This document shows positions 41,801-56,585 of a stretch of DNA of 64,000 nt, piece after piece. This DNA is from Trametes villosa. Lineage: Eukaryota > Basidiomycota > Agaricomycetes > Polyporales > Polyporaceae. The DNA is taken from NCBI GenBank assembly GCA_002964805.2, contig PUDQ02000020.1:930001-994000 (forward strand), in the 5' to 3' direction. The position numbers were made by a program, and so were the translations under genes. How positions within the stretch are numbered: position 1 is the stretch's first letter; every line of letters starts with the position of its first letter. The notes beneath the pieces were generated by a model, which was given only the letters and a program-made list of their open reading frames with translations, was not told the DNA's origin and searched no databases.

Positions 41801-43741
41801 GCGCCGAACGTGACTAGGCCGAGCTCGCCGAACGTGAACCCGCGGTGCGCGAGACGTACAGAGGTGTACAGCGTAAACTGGAAGAATAATGCGCTGGTTA
41901 CAACGTCGAAATACGACATGCCTAACCACGCCCGTCAGTCAGCACTCGAATATCCACGCTTACTGAAGACGGGAACCGGAGACGCACTCTGCCATATTCC
42001 CAGCCGCATCTCCTCCAGCGCGATGCGTACACACAATATCCACAGGGTCACGCTGATGGTAAACAAGATGTACAGGTACGTCCGCCGGCCCTCCTTGCGC
42101 GGCACCGAGCTCACCTCGCCCTCGGGGACGACGAGCTTCCGCCGGTGGCGCGCCTCCGTTACCCATGACGCACAGACGTGCACGAGAAGCAGCGTCGCGC
42201 AGAACGTCGACTGGCTTATGAGATATCGCCGAGAATGCAGCACCGCTTGTAGGGGAGTTAGCGGGTGCGCTGATTGTGGCAGAGTCATGGGAGGCTCGAC
42301 GAGCCAGCCTTCGGGGAGGGGGTCCCCCGGCGGGTCGGTGGAATCCAGTCGGAGAGCGATGTAAAGCAGTGCAGCCGCGATTAATGGACCGCCTAAGAGG
42401 CCGGTCAGGATTCCGTCGTCCTGAGCGTTCCTAAGGTTCGTGTCAATACCGCTGATTCAATCCGGACCGACCGTGTCAGTTCTGTGCTGCATACCTGTAA
42501 TTCTTTGGCACAGTCATCCATACAAAGCCTGTGTCGCGGCTTCGGGCTGTGCTATTATCCAAGCTGAGGGAGTTGTTTGGGCGCCGGCCATCACGACCTT
42601 CGAGGTAACGCGGCGAGGACGGACGAGATGGTGGCGTCGGAGGGCGCTCTGCCTGAGCGGGCAGTGTCCTCGTCCACGTCACCCTCGTCCATGTGCAGTA
42701 GACTATTGAACAGATTACGAGCAGCGCAAGCTCTGCGTAAACCACGTTAGCAAACCACTCAAAGCGGAACCCGTGGTCGGAATGGGCATCACCTATGGAC
42801 ATCCACATGTCCGGATGGAACGGACCAGTCGCGAAACCACGAATCTTGACCGCGCCATAACCCACAGAGCAGAGGAGCAGAATGTTTTCGAGGGCTTGTC
42901 GCGTGTCAAACGTTGCCTTGCACACTCCGCGCAAGAACGGGAGGCGGAATGTGATGCATACCGTGCTCGGAAATAGCGACCGGATCGCGACCACGGAGGT
43001 GTTTCGGTGGCGGGAGAACATAGACGGTGACGACGGTCTGTTCACACCATTCGGCGCGTTATCCGCAGCAGGAAGGACGGCAGGAGACCGAGAGCGCGTA
43101 AAAGTCCGCCGTTCGTAGAGCTTCGTAGGGCTACTCCGTCTGGATCGGCTCGAAAGAGACTGGGTGCTGTCTTGACGGCTTATGAACGGCGCCGTATTAC
43201 TGCGGGCTGAGCTTGCCTGTGGCCCTATCGGCCTCTGCGCGGGTGGTCTTCCGCGCGAGTCCGGGCGTCCGCCATCCGTGAGGTCGTCCTCGCTTACGGT
43301 GTCCTCCGAGTCGGAGCTGCTTGTGTGAACGCGACGCACGCTGGCAGAATAACGCGCAAGACATACCCAGACGACCCTGCCTGATAGCTCGTGCTCCAAC
43401 CCTGCTGCTGGCGTTTCTGCTGCTGGGGCACCTGGGCTGATCCCGAGGACTGCCTGCGGACGGACTGAGGCCGCGCCTTGCGGGCCGCACCCGCGGGCTT
43501 TCTGGGGGGCGGTGACGGGGAGGACGGTGAGCGGGGCAGGATGGGCAGGCGCGGACACCACCTCGGATGGTGGTGGTACGAGGAAGAGTGTTCTGGTTCG
43601 CCCTAGCCCACCGATGCAGAACACACGAGCTGTGACCCGGCGCGGATTGTCATTGGAGAGCCCGCGGTAGGCGCCCCGGCCGGGTGGGGACTGGGGAGGG
43701 CGTCGCACGTAAGCTCGATTTGGAACAGGCGGCTGTGCCAC
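38894..43741 (-). CDS. SEC59: Dolichol kinase (Sec59 family), 5' end tentative
   Basis: ER enzyme making dolichyl phosphate for N-glycosylation, O-mannosylation and GPI anchors. Exons: 43741-42495, 42430-41988, 41921-41758, 41705-40803, 40736-40534, 40468-40411, 40292-40149, 39019-38894 (1,095 residues if exon 1 is one piece). Many hydrophobic segments are present. Hallmarks: NARRKFFHALAVVMFVPGI, AVHLFMNEFLDSKDGGTAIL, SHFYLLTGCANSVWF, LGVGDALASIVGKRLGRHRW and the CTP-binding-type KTIEGSMAFVVSV. The last exon encodes QNDNVTLPLYMWAMLVLAEV. About 870 residues match the family. The N-terminal ~220 residues are low complexity, and exon 1 may contain a further intron (for instance around 43330-43375) or start elsewhere. 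The soluble loop has a Gln/Ser/Pro tract (41075-41165). The intron before the last exon is 1,129 bp. Confidence 0.85.
39020..40148 (-). other. 1,129-bp intron of SEC59
   Basis: The donor GTGAGTGAC follows codons for VGVAEDFS and the acceptor TTTCGCAG precedes IGRYAAVGTL. The protein alignment is continuous, so no exon is missing. The content is unique sequence with short repeated phrases (GTTTGGCCTG at about 39178 and 39414) and a run of GCGCACGCACGCCG-type units near 39840-39890. No nested gene was recognised. Confidence 0.7.
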
Positions 43742-43914
43742 GCCGGCCCCGCGGCGCTCGCCGTCCGCCGCACGCGTCCGGCCGCGCCGATCGCGCAGCC
43801 ACTTTCGCGTCGAGACGCGTCTTGGCTCTCTTTCACCTCTTCCACTCTGCCACGACGCGTCTCACTCGCCCCGTACTTCTTGCTTTTCGCGGCACACTAC
43901 CCCTGCGACGAAAG
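43742..43914. promoter_or_regulatory. Shared divergent promoter, SEC59 / UNG1
   Basis: At most about 173 bp separate the two divergent start codons as modelled, so the core promoters must overlap or SEC59 starts further downstream. No TATA box was seen. Confidence 0.4.
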
Positions 43915-45457
43915 ATGGACAAAGACGCACCTGTTGTTTACCTCGAGGATCTCGAGCGTCCCACTGTGGCTGCGAAAGAGAATGTCAGCGAAGACGCGTC
44001 GCAGCCAGCGAAGCCATCCCCAGCAAAGTCAAACGCGTCTGAGCGGAAGACGCAGACAGGGTCCACGAAGCGTCAAAGGACGCTTATGGATATGATGCCC
44101 GCCGGGGGATCTAGCAGCAAGTCACCAGCTGCGAAGAAAGCAAGAACTACGCTATCTGCCAACCCTTCTCTCAACTCTATCCCCTTCTCTCTCTCCGATT
44201 TCCAAAGCACGCTCTCTGATGAGGAGAAGGGCCTCCTTGCTTTGGAATGCCAGACTATGGGGAAGAGCTGGTAAGGACTCTCAGATATCTCTGTTAAAGC
44301 TAAACAGAGAGCGCGTGCTGACTTCGTCTAGGCTGAAGCTCCTCAAGGACGAAATCCGGCAGCCTTATTTCTTGAAGCTGAAGAGGTTCCTACTCGAGCA
44401 GGGAGTCAAGGGCCCGGATGATAGCGCTCCTAACTTGAAGGTGTACCCCGCGCGTAAGGTGGTGTCACAGATCCTTCAAAATCAGCATCGCTAACAATTC
44501 GCTTCACAGCGAAGAACATCTACTCTTGGTCGAACCTTACACCCCTCGGCAGAGTTAAAGTGGTCATTATCGGTCAAGACCCTTACCACCAGCCAGGGCA
44601 AGCTCACGGTGAGCCTGGAGACCCCCTGTAAATCCTTTCCCACACTCTACTCACACCGACGAAGGTCTATGCTTCTCTGTTCCCCCGGGCGTTGCCCCGC
44701 CGCCTTCCCTGAAGAACGTACGTCGCAGCGTTATTTGCAATTCCCCATTAAGCTCACCAGGCCTCAGATCTACGCCGAGATTAAATCGGAGTACCCGTCG
44801 TTCGAGCCACCCAAGCACGGGTAAGCAGGCTTCTCCCGACTGTCGGTATCAACAAACTAAACATAAGCTGTATAGCACCCTGACTTCCTGGGCTGAGAAC
44901 GGCGTTCTGTTGCTCAACACGGCTCTCACTGTGCGGGCGAACGAAGCGGGCTCGCACTCGAACAAGGGTTGGGAGCAATTCACCGACAAAGTCGTCGACG
45001 TCGTCGACCGCTATGGCGGTGCCAACCTTGGCGACAAGGGCACCGCAGCTGCCGGCCGGGGTCGTGGCATCGTGTTCCTCGCGTGGGGCGCGTGGGCAGC
45101 CAAACGGGTCGCGAAGCTCGACAAGGTTCGTCGTCTCGCGCGCATCAGACTGGAGGGCCGAGATTAACGTTCGAAACAATCATCACCGCCGCCATCCACA
45201 GAAGAAGCATCTCATCCTCACCAGCGCTGTGAGTGCCCCTTCTGTTCCCGTTGGTCCTGAGCGCGCGCTGACGAGTTGTTGCGCTGATTGCTCCGTGATT
45301 TTCGTCTTATGTGTTGTGCGGTGTCGTCGGATTGTAGCATCCGTCCCCATTGAGTGCCTACCGCGGGTTCCTTGGCAACGGCCACTTCAAGAAGGCGAAC
45401 GACTGGCTCGAGGAGAAGTATGGCCCGGACGGCTGTGTCGAATGGACCAAGCTCTGA
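43915..45457 (+). CDS. UNG1: Uracil-DNA glycosylase
   Basis: Removes uracil from DNA as the first step of base-excision repair. Eight exons: 43915-44270, 44332-44453, 44510-44608, 44665-44717, 44768-44820, 44876-45125, 45202-45228, 45338-45457. They give 359 residues in frame. Catalytic motif [13 protein letters not shown] (D183), uracil pocket [24 protein letters not shown], and the leucine loop [13 protein letters not shown] (H321). The N-terminal ~95 residues are disordered and basic (KRQR, KKAR), suited to nuclear or mitochondrial targeting. [11 protein letters not shown] resembles the PIP/PCNA-binding region often present in nuclear UNG (inference). Exon 7 has only 27 nt. Confidence 0.97.
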
Positions 45458-47789
45458 ACTTGATCTCACCCGGCGTCGCGCGCGCCCGGGTCTGATCGTC
45501 GATGTCTGTATTGTACATGAATGATGGGCAGCCAATCTCTTGCATAACCAGTGAGTCCGCAGCGTAGACCCCGACGCGTCGCGTTTCGAGCAGAGGTGTA
45601 CTCACGCTAACTAGACCGTTCGGGCTCCAGCACTCCCCGGGCCTACGCCCCTCCTGATCACTTGTATATTGTATCCTCCCCCCTACGGTTCGGCTCACTC
45701 CGTACTCGGAGCTCCACTACCACCTCGTTGACATCCACCATCCTCCATCGTCATCGAAACTGTTACTGTGCGCTAGGTGGTGCATCTTCGAAGACTCCCG
45801 CAGAACCCAATCCGGACAGCTGTCGATCGGTAGCAGCACGGCCTAGGAGGCGCTCGCACCTAGCACCGCTGCGTCTCGGATGATGGATCGCGTCCCTGGT
45901 TCCTGCGGTCCCCCACCCACGCCTCGAGGCTCGCGCAACGTGCTCCTCCGACGCGAGCGTGCACGCCGGCGGCCCCGTCCCCCCCGTGCGGTGCGCCCGC
46001 ATTGCTCCCGCCGCGTCCCCCGTCCGGTCGATCTCCTCGCCGGGCACCCACCCTGCACCCCCGTCACCCATCCTGATCCCGAGTGTACATACCATACGAG
46101 CCCCACCCTCCCACCCTCCCGCAGCGGTGCGCGACCCTGTCTCGGACAGATCGCTGCTCCTCCTGTTGCTGATGCTCGCTGTCAATAACCCGCACTCCAC
46201 CCTGCTCTCTCGTCTCGCCCAGCTTTCAGTCGCAGCGGCTCCGCCGCCTTGTACGTATCGAACCCTCCCCACCGCCCGCCCCTCGCGACGCGCATCACCC
46301 GCTCCGCCTGCGCCCAAAACGACCACATCCCCGTGCTCGCATCCCCATCCACCGTGACCCGAGCCCTTCGATGCCGTACAGATGATCAATTAATCGCCCG
46401 TTGTATGTAGCGTACACTTCCTGCTAGCCGTTGGCCCGCTGCCCTCGCAATTCCGCCTGCCTGCTGCCTCAGTTGCAGCCTCGCGTAGCCTGCGCGGCGC
46501 GCGTTGCGCACGGACGTCCCGCGGGCGGCACACGCTGTCGCGGCCTGTCTGCGCGCCGCGATGGCGCAGCCAAATAGTCTGCCCGTCGACAGCGCGCATG
46601 ATCCGCCTCGGGGCTCGGCTGCCCGCGCCCTTCAACTGAGTTATTCAGGCCGAAGCCCTCACTAAGCTCATACCGTGACCTCTGACCCACCGGCCCTACA
46701 CTGAGTGAAGAGCACGGGGTTAGTGCCACCGCATAAGTCATGCAATTCGGAATGTTAATGAGCGCTCGACATTCGGAATACGTCCGCGGCGACGCAATGC
46801 ATGACGTCGCCGCCGACGCACTCGCGCGCCCGGCGACTGTGGGACGGCACGCCGTGCAGCCCGGCCAATCGCCCGGACGCGTTTGCCAGCCCCGTCCTGG
46901 TGTGGTCCTGGCGGTGGAGGCTCTTCGGATCCCCGCGCGGCGCGCGGCTCGCCCGGGCGCGGGTGCCTGGTGCACGCCGCGCGCACAGAGGGCTTCTAGC
47001 GTCGCGCGCAGCCGGGCCAGGCGACGCAGACAGACACGCGCAGATGGCGGCGATCCGATGCGGCGCGACCACATGCGGTGCTGCCAGACAGGCTACGGCC
47101 TGCGCCTCGGGCGAGCGGGCTGCTGACCGTGGACACCAACACCGACAGCGGGCAGCGGGAGGCAAAGAGGGGGAGATGGCGCGGCGCAGCGGCCGCGGAT
47201 CTAGTAGGATAGGATAGGAAAGGGCGAGGTAATATACAGTGTGCACAGTGCGGGTCCCAATAAGTATAGCATAGGCCGCGCCCGGGCGCACGCGGCGGGG
47301 GCGGGCGGGCGGTCGTGATGGGGGTGGGTGGGTAGTTGGGATCCTTTCCGTTTCACGTGCGGCGAGCGGGGGGAAGGAGGTAGAGAGAAGATTATAAACA
47401 CGGCGTAAGATGCAGCGAGGGACCAGTGGGGTGTAACCGTACAGCAGAGCGGGTAATGCAGCAGAACGCGAAGGCGGGAATCTCGATGGAGGGGGACGTG
47501 TGGGTGTCTGGAAGGATATGTGTGGGGACGTGTGGGAGGGCGGAGGCGGCGGGATGGTGGTAGGATGGTGCTGTGGTGGTGCGAGGGTGGCGAAAAGGGC
47601 GAGTAGCGATACATACGATACAGAACGAAGGCGGCTCCAGAAGATCCCTAAAGTGAGAGACGTGTCTACGACAGACATGGGAAGGGGGCACGGGGCGGAC
47701 ACGCCGGCCCTCCGCGGTCCAGGGCCAGAGGACCCAGGAGCGCGCAGGGCGGGCGCGCAGACCCCACTGCCGCCTGCGCGCGCAGACGG
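45458..47789. other. 2.3-kb convergent gap between UNG1 and bZIP gene
   Basis: It contains pyrimidine-rich and very GC-rich blocks (about 46440-47110), purine-rich plus-strand sequence (47150-47780) and a short TAGGATAGGATAGGA run near 47206. Long open frames occur on both strands but show no conserved protein features. Part is probably the bZIP 3' UTR. Confidence 0.45.
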
Positions 47790-48815
47790 CTAGTGCAGCC
47801 GTGGATATCGCCGCTCTGGGCCCCCGGGGAGGTCGAAGTCGGGCATGTGCCCGTGCCCGTCGACGGCGTTCATGAGCATCTGCGACGACATGCGCGGCGC
47901 GGGCGCGTTCAGTGCGTTTTGCGGCGGCTGCACGTGCGAGATCTGGTTGAGCAGCGTGCGGTAGCTGTCGGGCTCCGTGATCGCGCGCCGCTGGAGGAAG
48001 GAGGGGATGGTGATCGGCGCCTCGACGTCGTGGTTGGGGCCCCCGAGCGGCGTCGGTAGCGTCGAGGGCGGGTGCCCGGAGAGGAGCGAGTGCGGGTACG
48101 TGAATGTCCGGCGGTCGTCTGAGGGGAGGTACCCGAATGATTTCTCGTCCGAGCCCGGAAAGCCTGAGAACTTGTCTTGGACGGAGTTCGAGAACAGATC
48201 GCTCGTGGTCGAGCGGCCCAGCGATCCGAACGGGGAGCCCTGGGTATTTGGTGGGGGGAGGGAGAATGCGGAGGAAGATAGCGGTGGGTTTGACTCTTTG
48301 TCCGTGAACATCGACTCCGTCCAGCCTGCGGGGTCGAGCTCGGATCCAGAGGGTTGCGGCATGGACATGGAGGCGTTCATGGGCGGATCAGGGGACATTG
48401 AATGGCCACTGGTAGATCCGGCGGACAGTGGTGACTCGGTCCGGCTCATGGGGGGGAGGGTGCCCGAGGAGGTGAGGGCTGGTATTGAGGGTAGTAGTGA
48501 TGAAAGGCCGCCTTCGGCTGGTGGAGATTTGTTGCTCGACTTTGGCTTGTCTTTGCCCGTGGGCCCCTTGCCGAGAGGCGGGCGATTGGCGGGGGGGAGG
48601 TTGAGTGCTTGGCGGAGGGTGTTGTTCTCCTCCTCGAGCTCGGAGACGCGCTGCTCCAAGGCCTTCGGAGAACATCAGTGATGATCCAGTGCGGATATGC
48701 GAAGCGGACGCACCTCAAGATGCGCGGCTCGTCTGGCGCGGAATGCTCTTTGCACGTCGCGCGCCCTGTTAGGGGGGAGGTTATCGTTACGCTTGCGGCC
48801 GCGCTTGGACGACAT
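47790..48815 (-). CDS. bZIP transcription factor (Yap/AP-1-like basic region)
   Basis: Nuclear DNA-binding regulator. Exons 48815-48714 and 48662-47790, joined by a 51-bp intron placed between basic region and zipper, give 324 residues. Basic region: KRGRKRNDNLPPNRARDVQR then AFRARRAAHLE; the Q-x-A-F-R-x-R pattern is that of fungal Yap-type bZIPs. The zipper follows at once (ALEQRVSELEEENNTLRQAL), with about three heptads. The rest (about 70-324) is Ser/Pro/Gly-rich and disordered, with no cysteine-rich redox domains of Yap1 in view. Target genes are unknown. The start at 48815 was chosen because upstream codons in frame have no protein character. Confidence 0.88.
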
Positions 48816-51800
48816 GGCGGGAGCGTCGGGGGAGGAGGAGGTTATGATGGACAGGTTGGCGAGCGGGGCTAGGCTGTGGTGGGGAGTGCGGGGAGAGGGC
48901 GAGCGGAGGAGTCGGGGACGATGGTGGAGGATTAAGATGGAGGTTATAAGCGCCGCGGAGAGGCGTTGAAGACGGGGAGGATATTTGAGGGGCAAAGGAG
49001 CCGGCTAGTGATACGTACACTGATCGCGGTGCAGTGTCCCGGGCGGGCGCGTCGATCAGGCTGGAGATGGAGAGAGCGCAGAAAGAGAGGTGCAGCTGCT
49101 GCGATTGACCCGACCGGCGACGAGGCGAGGCGCTGGCCTGACCCGCCCCCGCCTTCTGAATCGCCTTGCATCTGCAGCCCCGCCGAGTCCACCTCCTGTC
49201 CGAGAAACCGCGCAGGAGCCCGTCGCGATACCGCACCGGCACATCACCCGACATGGGCGCAGCCATCATTCGACTGCGTTCTCACCATGTTGACACGCTC
49301 CAGCCCGCCCTGCTGCTTTCCGCCTTTCCCCGCAGGCGTCACGCCCACCCTCCCCAGCCCAGGCGCCTGCGCCCCCGTCGTGGCTGCTGCACACCCGAAT
49401 CAAGCATCTCGCTATCTGCCGCCCCGCCGCCCTGGGCCATCGATGCCCGCCGAGGATCCTCAGGCGTTTGGAGACTGCACCCGCTGCTTCGTCAACGTCT
49501 CCCGCCTTCGCTCTTCCCGCACTTTGCCTTCCGAGTCGCAGCCGCCGAAGGAGCGAAGACTGGCTCGGACGGGGTTGACGATCCCTCGCGTTACTCAGCC
49601 ACTCGCGTTCTGCTCCGACTCGGTTCCTGCGACACCCTCTTCGGCTGCCAGTGAATGCCCTTCGCGTGGATTCCCCCGGTCGTATCGGAAGGACACGACG
49701 CGACTTCCCCCCACAGGCGCCGGCGGACTTCTGGCGCCCATCTGAGCCGAAGGAGCGAACCCTGATCCGGGCTTCAAACACTTCTTCGCGGGCAGCACGG
49801 TCGTCAATTTCCCAAGGCACCCCGCACGCTTATTCTCGTCCGACCTCCCTCCCTCTCGATAAACCTCCGCGAACACGCTCATCCGGCTGCGCAGCCAGCG
49901 AATCCGCGCCCGTGCTGTTCATCATCTCTCCTTTGCCTTCCCGCCATCGCGTGGGTGTACTGATGTCTTTTTCTCAAAAGGCACCAACGCCCATGCCGAC
50001 GCGACATTGCTGTGTCGACACCGCTCCTCCTGCGCAGAGTGCACGTTTCCACGTGGCCATTTGATCACTCCTCCCGCGCCCGGCGGGACACCTCGATGGG
50101 GCACCGCCTCCGGTCTACATACACCACGCTGCTGCGCTTCAGCGATTCTCCTGCCCTGGTTGCTGTTCACAATCATATGACGTTTGCCTGCGGCGGGAAT
50201 CTCGTCGTCGCCGACCTTGTTCCTAACCTGGACATGTTGCTACCCACCGTCCATCTCGCAGGGTCTGAGTCGAAGCGTATCAAACACGTCTTCCATCCTC
50301 CATCTAGCCTAGCAATGCACGACCGCCGACGAAGCAGCCTGCACGTTCCTGTATCCCGATGGCGGAGAATGTCCATCGCCGCCTGCATGACGTGCTGTAT
50401 CACTGATGGTGGGTTAACCATCGCACCAGGCGCACGGCGATTCAGTCGCATCCGCCCCTACTGTACCCTTCCAGCTCCGGCGCATCTTGTTCCGAGTGGC
50501 CGTGCGCTACCTTGGCCGCAAAAAGATGTGTCGGTCGGGTCTTCAGGCGCCTCAAACGACATCCACGGCAATGTGTTCATGAGTCGGGGCCTCTTCGAAG
50601 TCTAACTTAGGAAGCCGGACACCCACCCAAGCCGCTCGTGCACACCTTACCCTCGACGCCCATGTCATGCAAGGCATGGTGACCTCACGCGTCAGCAAAA
50701 AAAATCTACCTCTTAGATCAGCTAACGCCGACACCCACCCTGCTCCCCATGCACCCAAGTCCGAATTCGACGAGCAACACCGTTTCCATCCGCGCACGGT
50801 CCCGCCAGGCCCCGCCCGTCCTCCACGAGTGCACGCCGCAATTACCGGGTCGGCGAATTGCTGACGCCACCGCCATCACGGCACGACATTCGGAGCACGG
50901 TCCTCAATATCGTGTCTCGGAGCACATACTGGCTAGCATCGTCGGCGGAGGTGGCGGGGAACCCGCCCCCGGCCTGCGCCTTGAGGCCTTGAGGCCCGAG
51001 GTTCCTTCTCACCGCCACCGCGCACCCGATCTCGCGTCGTGCGTCGCGCAATCAGAGTTATCCGTCGTTCGCCGGTTCCTGGGGCGACCGCATCATCGTG
51101 CATGGCCTGTGGGTGACGGCGGCCGCTGCGACTGGGCCGTGTGCGGCGGCGGACGACACGAGCTCGCTGCTCCGGTGCCCCTGTGCACGAGAAGGGCGGC
51201 ACCGAGCCCGCCTCCGTGGGGAGCGAGCCGTCGGCGGAGGCGTCCGCCGCCATCGCGCGTCGCGAACGACGTCGCTCTGAGACATCCGTATCCTCTGCAC
51301 GGCGGCGGAAGTGCTAAGTGCGCGCGCATTCGCCGGTCGGAGCGACAAGAATACAGCGAGGTACGCCTCTGGCCCTATAGTAGGTTTCGGAGTTACGGGG
51401 CCAATATCGCGTTGGATCGAGGGTCGCTTGCGTGTGGGCGGCAAGCTGGATGGAGTCGGTCTTCCTGGGCGGTATGTTGTCACTTAGACGTCTTCTTAGC
51501 TCGCGCCGTTGACCATGGGACGTAGGGCCAACCGCCGGCATGGCGCGCGTGGCGGTCAGTCAGCACCTCACCATCCACGACGCGATATCGCGCGTCTAAA
51601 CAAGCGGACCCCCCGACGCGCCCTCACTGCACTGTAGGCATCATGCCGGAGTACAGTCCTCCCGTGCATATTGCCAAAACGGCGATACCTCACAATGTCG
51701 GCAAAGACTCAGAAGAAGATGCATCTCACCACGGCACCCCCCAGTCCAATCCAGATGAGATCGCAGAAAGACGATATTGGCAATGGCAATTCGACATCGA

Positions 51801-53007
51801 CACCGACACCGCGATCGCCCAGCACCGCGTACACACGCACCATCCTTATTCGTGGTCCCCGCACCCACAGCTGTGCACACGAGCATAACGTCTGCCATCA
51901 CCCGGGGGCGGCACGGCGCCTGCAGTACGGTCGGTAACGTTCAGTGTGCCGACGCGCCCGCCCGACGTCGGCGCACGCGTGCGCGACGCGAGCTTCATTC
52001 CGACGCCGGATCCAGCGGTTACAAGCCCACGACCTACGCGCAGGCGCGCCGCTGCCCCGCACGCATCATGCACCTCCCGCACATCGTCTAGCGACTGCAG
52101 ACTGCAGTAGTCAGCGCGAGGACCGGCAGTGGGCATTGTAGTAACCGGGCCTGTACGTACGCCCCCGTCCATAATTATCTGGCCATTCAGTCGACTGACG
52201 CTGCGCCACAGCGTGCGCCGGCGCTGAAACGCGCTTCTTCGACGCGTCTGCGCGAGCTCAGCCGTAGGAGGCCGGGCCCGCCGAGGAGCGCGCAGCTCTC
52301 GTCCGCCGGCGGGGGAGGACCAGTCAGTTGCCGTGCCGTCGCTGGTGGAGGTACAGAGGCGATCCGAGGCTCGGAGGGCGCGTGGGGCTCCCTCGGGCAG
52401 GGCCTCGGTGCTGACCGAGAGCAGCCGTCGGAAGCCAGCGCTGGGCGAGGACGCTGAGAACGCTGCGCAAGGTTCTTGATGGAAGTGTTGCGCCCCGCCG
52501 CGCGCCCGCGGCTAAGCTGGACCCACAAGGCCCGTAGGCGCCCGTCTCGCCCTGGTTCACGGTGGGGCTCCCTCGCTCTGGAGGCATGGCCCCATCAGGG
52601 CGCCCGAGCTGGCGCTGGGCGGGGAGGGCCCCTTCTGACGCAGGCGCCCCTGGCGGTACGCCTGTCGATTCGGCGCAGAGTTTCGGGCTAACGGCTGTCA
52701 CTGTTAGTGGCTTCCGGCGGCGTGCCGTCGGAAGCTGGTGGATGATACTCGATGGTCCTCGAAGCCGTACACGGGCGGGCACTGTTCGGCCGCTAGGGCG
52801 CCTACCACCTCGCCGTGGTCCGGTAGAGTCTGGCTCACGCTTGAAGGGGTTGTGGTGGATCCTGCACAGCGTCCGTACTATTAGGTGTTTCTAACGAAAT
52901 ACAGTAACACACAATGTCCTCAGTTCCCCGCAGCCTGCAGCGCCCGCTAAGAATACCCCTCGGCCGCACCCAACGTCCGACAGGCGCGAGCGGTCACGCC
53001 TCACGCC
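48816..53007. other. 4.2-kb region without a recognisable gene
   Basis: It lies upstream of the bZIP gene and downstream of XPB. It is GC-rich with several long open frames (for example 48966-49745 and 50749-51525), all lacking motifs, consistent splice patterns or biased composition. A palindrome CGCGATATCGCG sits near 51580. It could hold a long bZIP leader or promoter, a non-coding RNA, or decayed mobile sequence. Confidence 0.5.
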
Positions 53008-56335
<3,328 letters not shown>

Positions 56336-56585
56336 GCCTGCTCCTTAGAATATCCTAGTATAAAACAACACCGTACAAACGGCGACCGCTGGCCGCAGGG
56401 GATGGTGGTCGAAGACAAGGAGAGTCAGCGGAGGATGCGGAGGCGCATCCCGCCACTTTGTGACTTACCCAATTAGTCATCTTTGAGTCGGAGTTCGAAG
56501 TTGCCCTTGCCCACAGGATTCAGACGATGGGCGCCTTTTGACCAAACCCTCCATCTCCCTCTCTCACCCGACCTAGCAGCACAAG
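56336..56585. promoter_or_regulatory. Divergent promoter, XPB / SF1
   Basis: 250 bp between two head-to-head essential genes. No TATA box was seen, consistent with a compact bidirectional housekeeping promoter. Confidence 0.5.

Noticed and set aside
46755..47702. 315-residue minus-strand open frame between UNG1 and bZIP
   Set aside because: Low-complexity Pro/His/Arg composition from GC- and C-rich DNA, with no motif and no consistent splice pattern.
48966..49745. 259-residue plus-strand open frame in the 4.2-kb gap
   Set aside because: Arg/Pro/Ser composition typical of chance frames, with no recognisable domain; start context and neighbours give no support.
50749..51525. 258-residue plus-strand open frame in the 4.2-kb gap
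   Set aside because: Competing long frames exist on both strands at the same place and none has conserved features.
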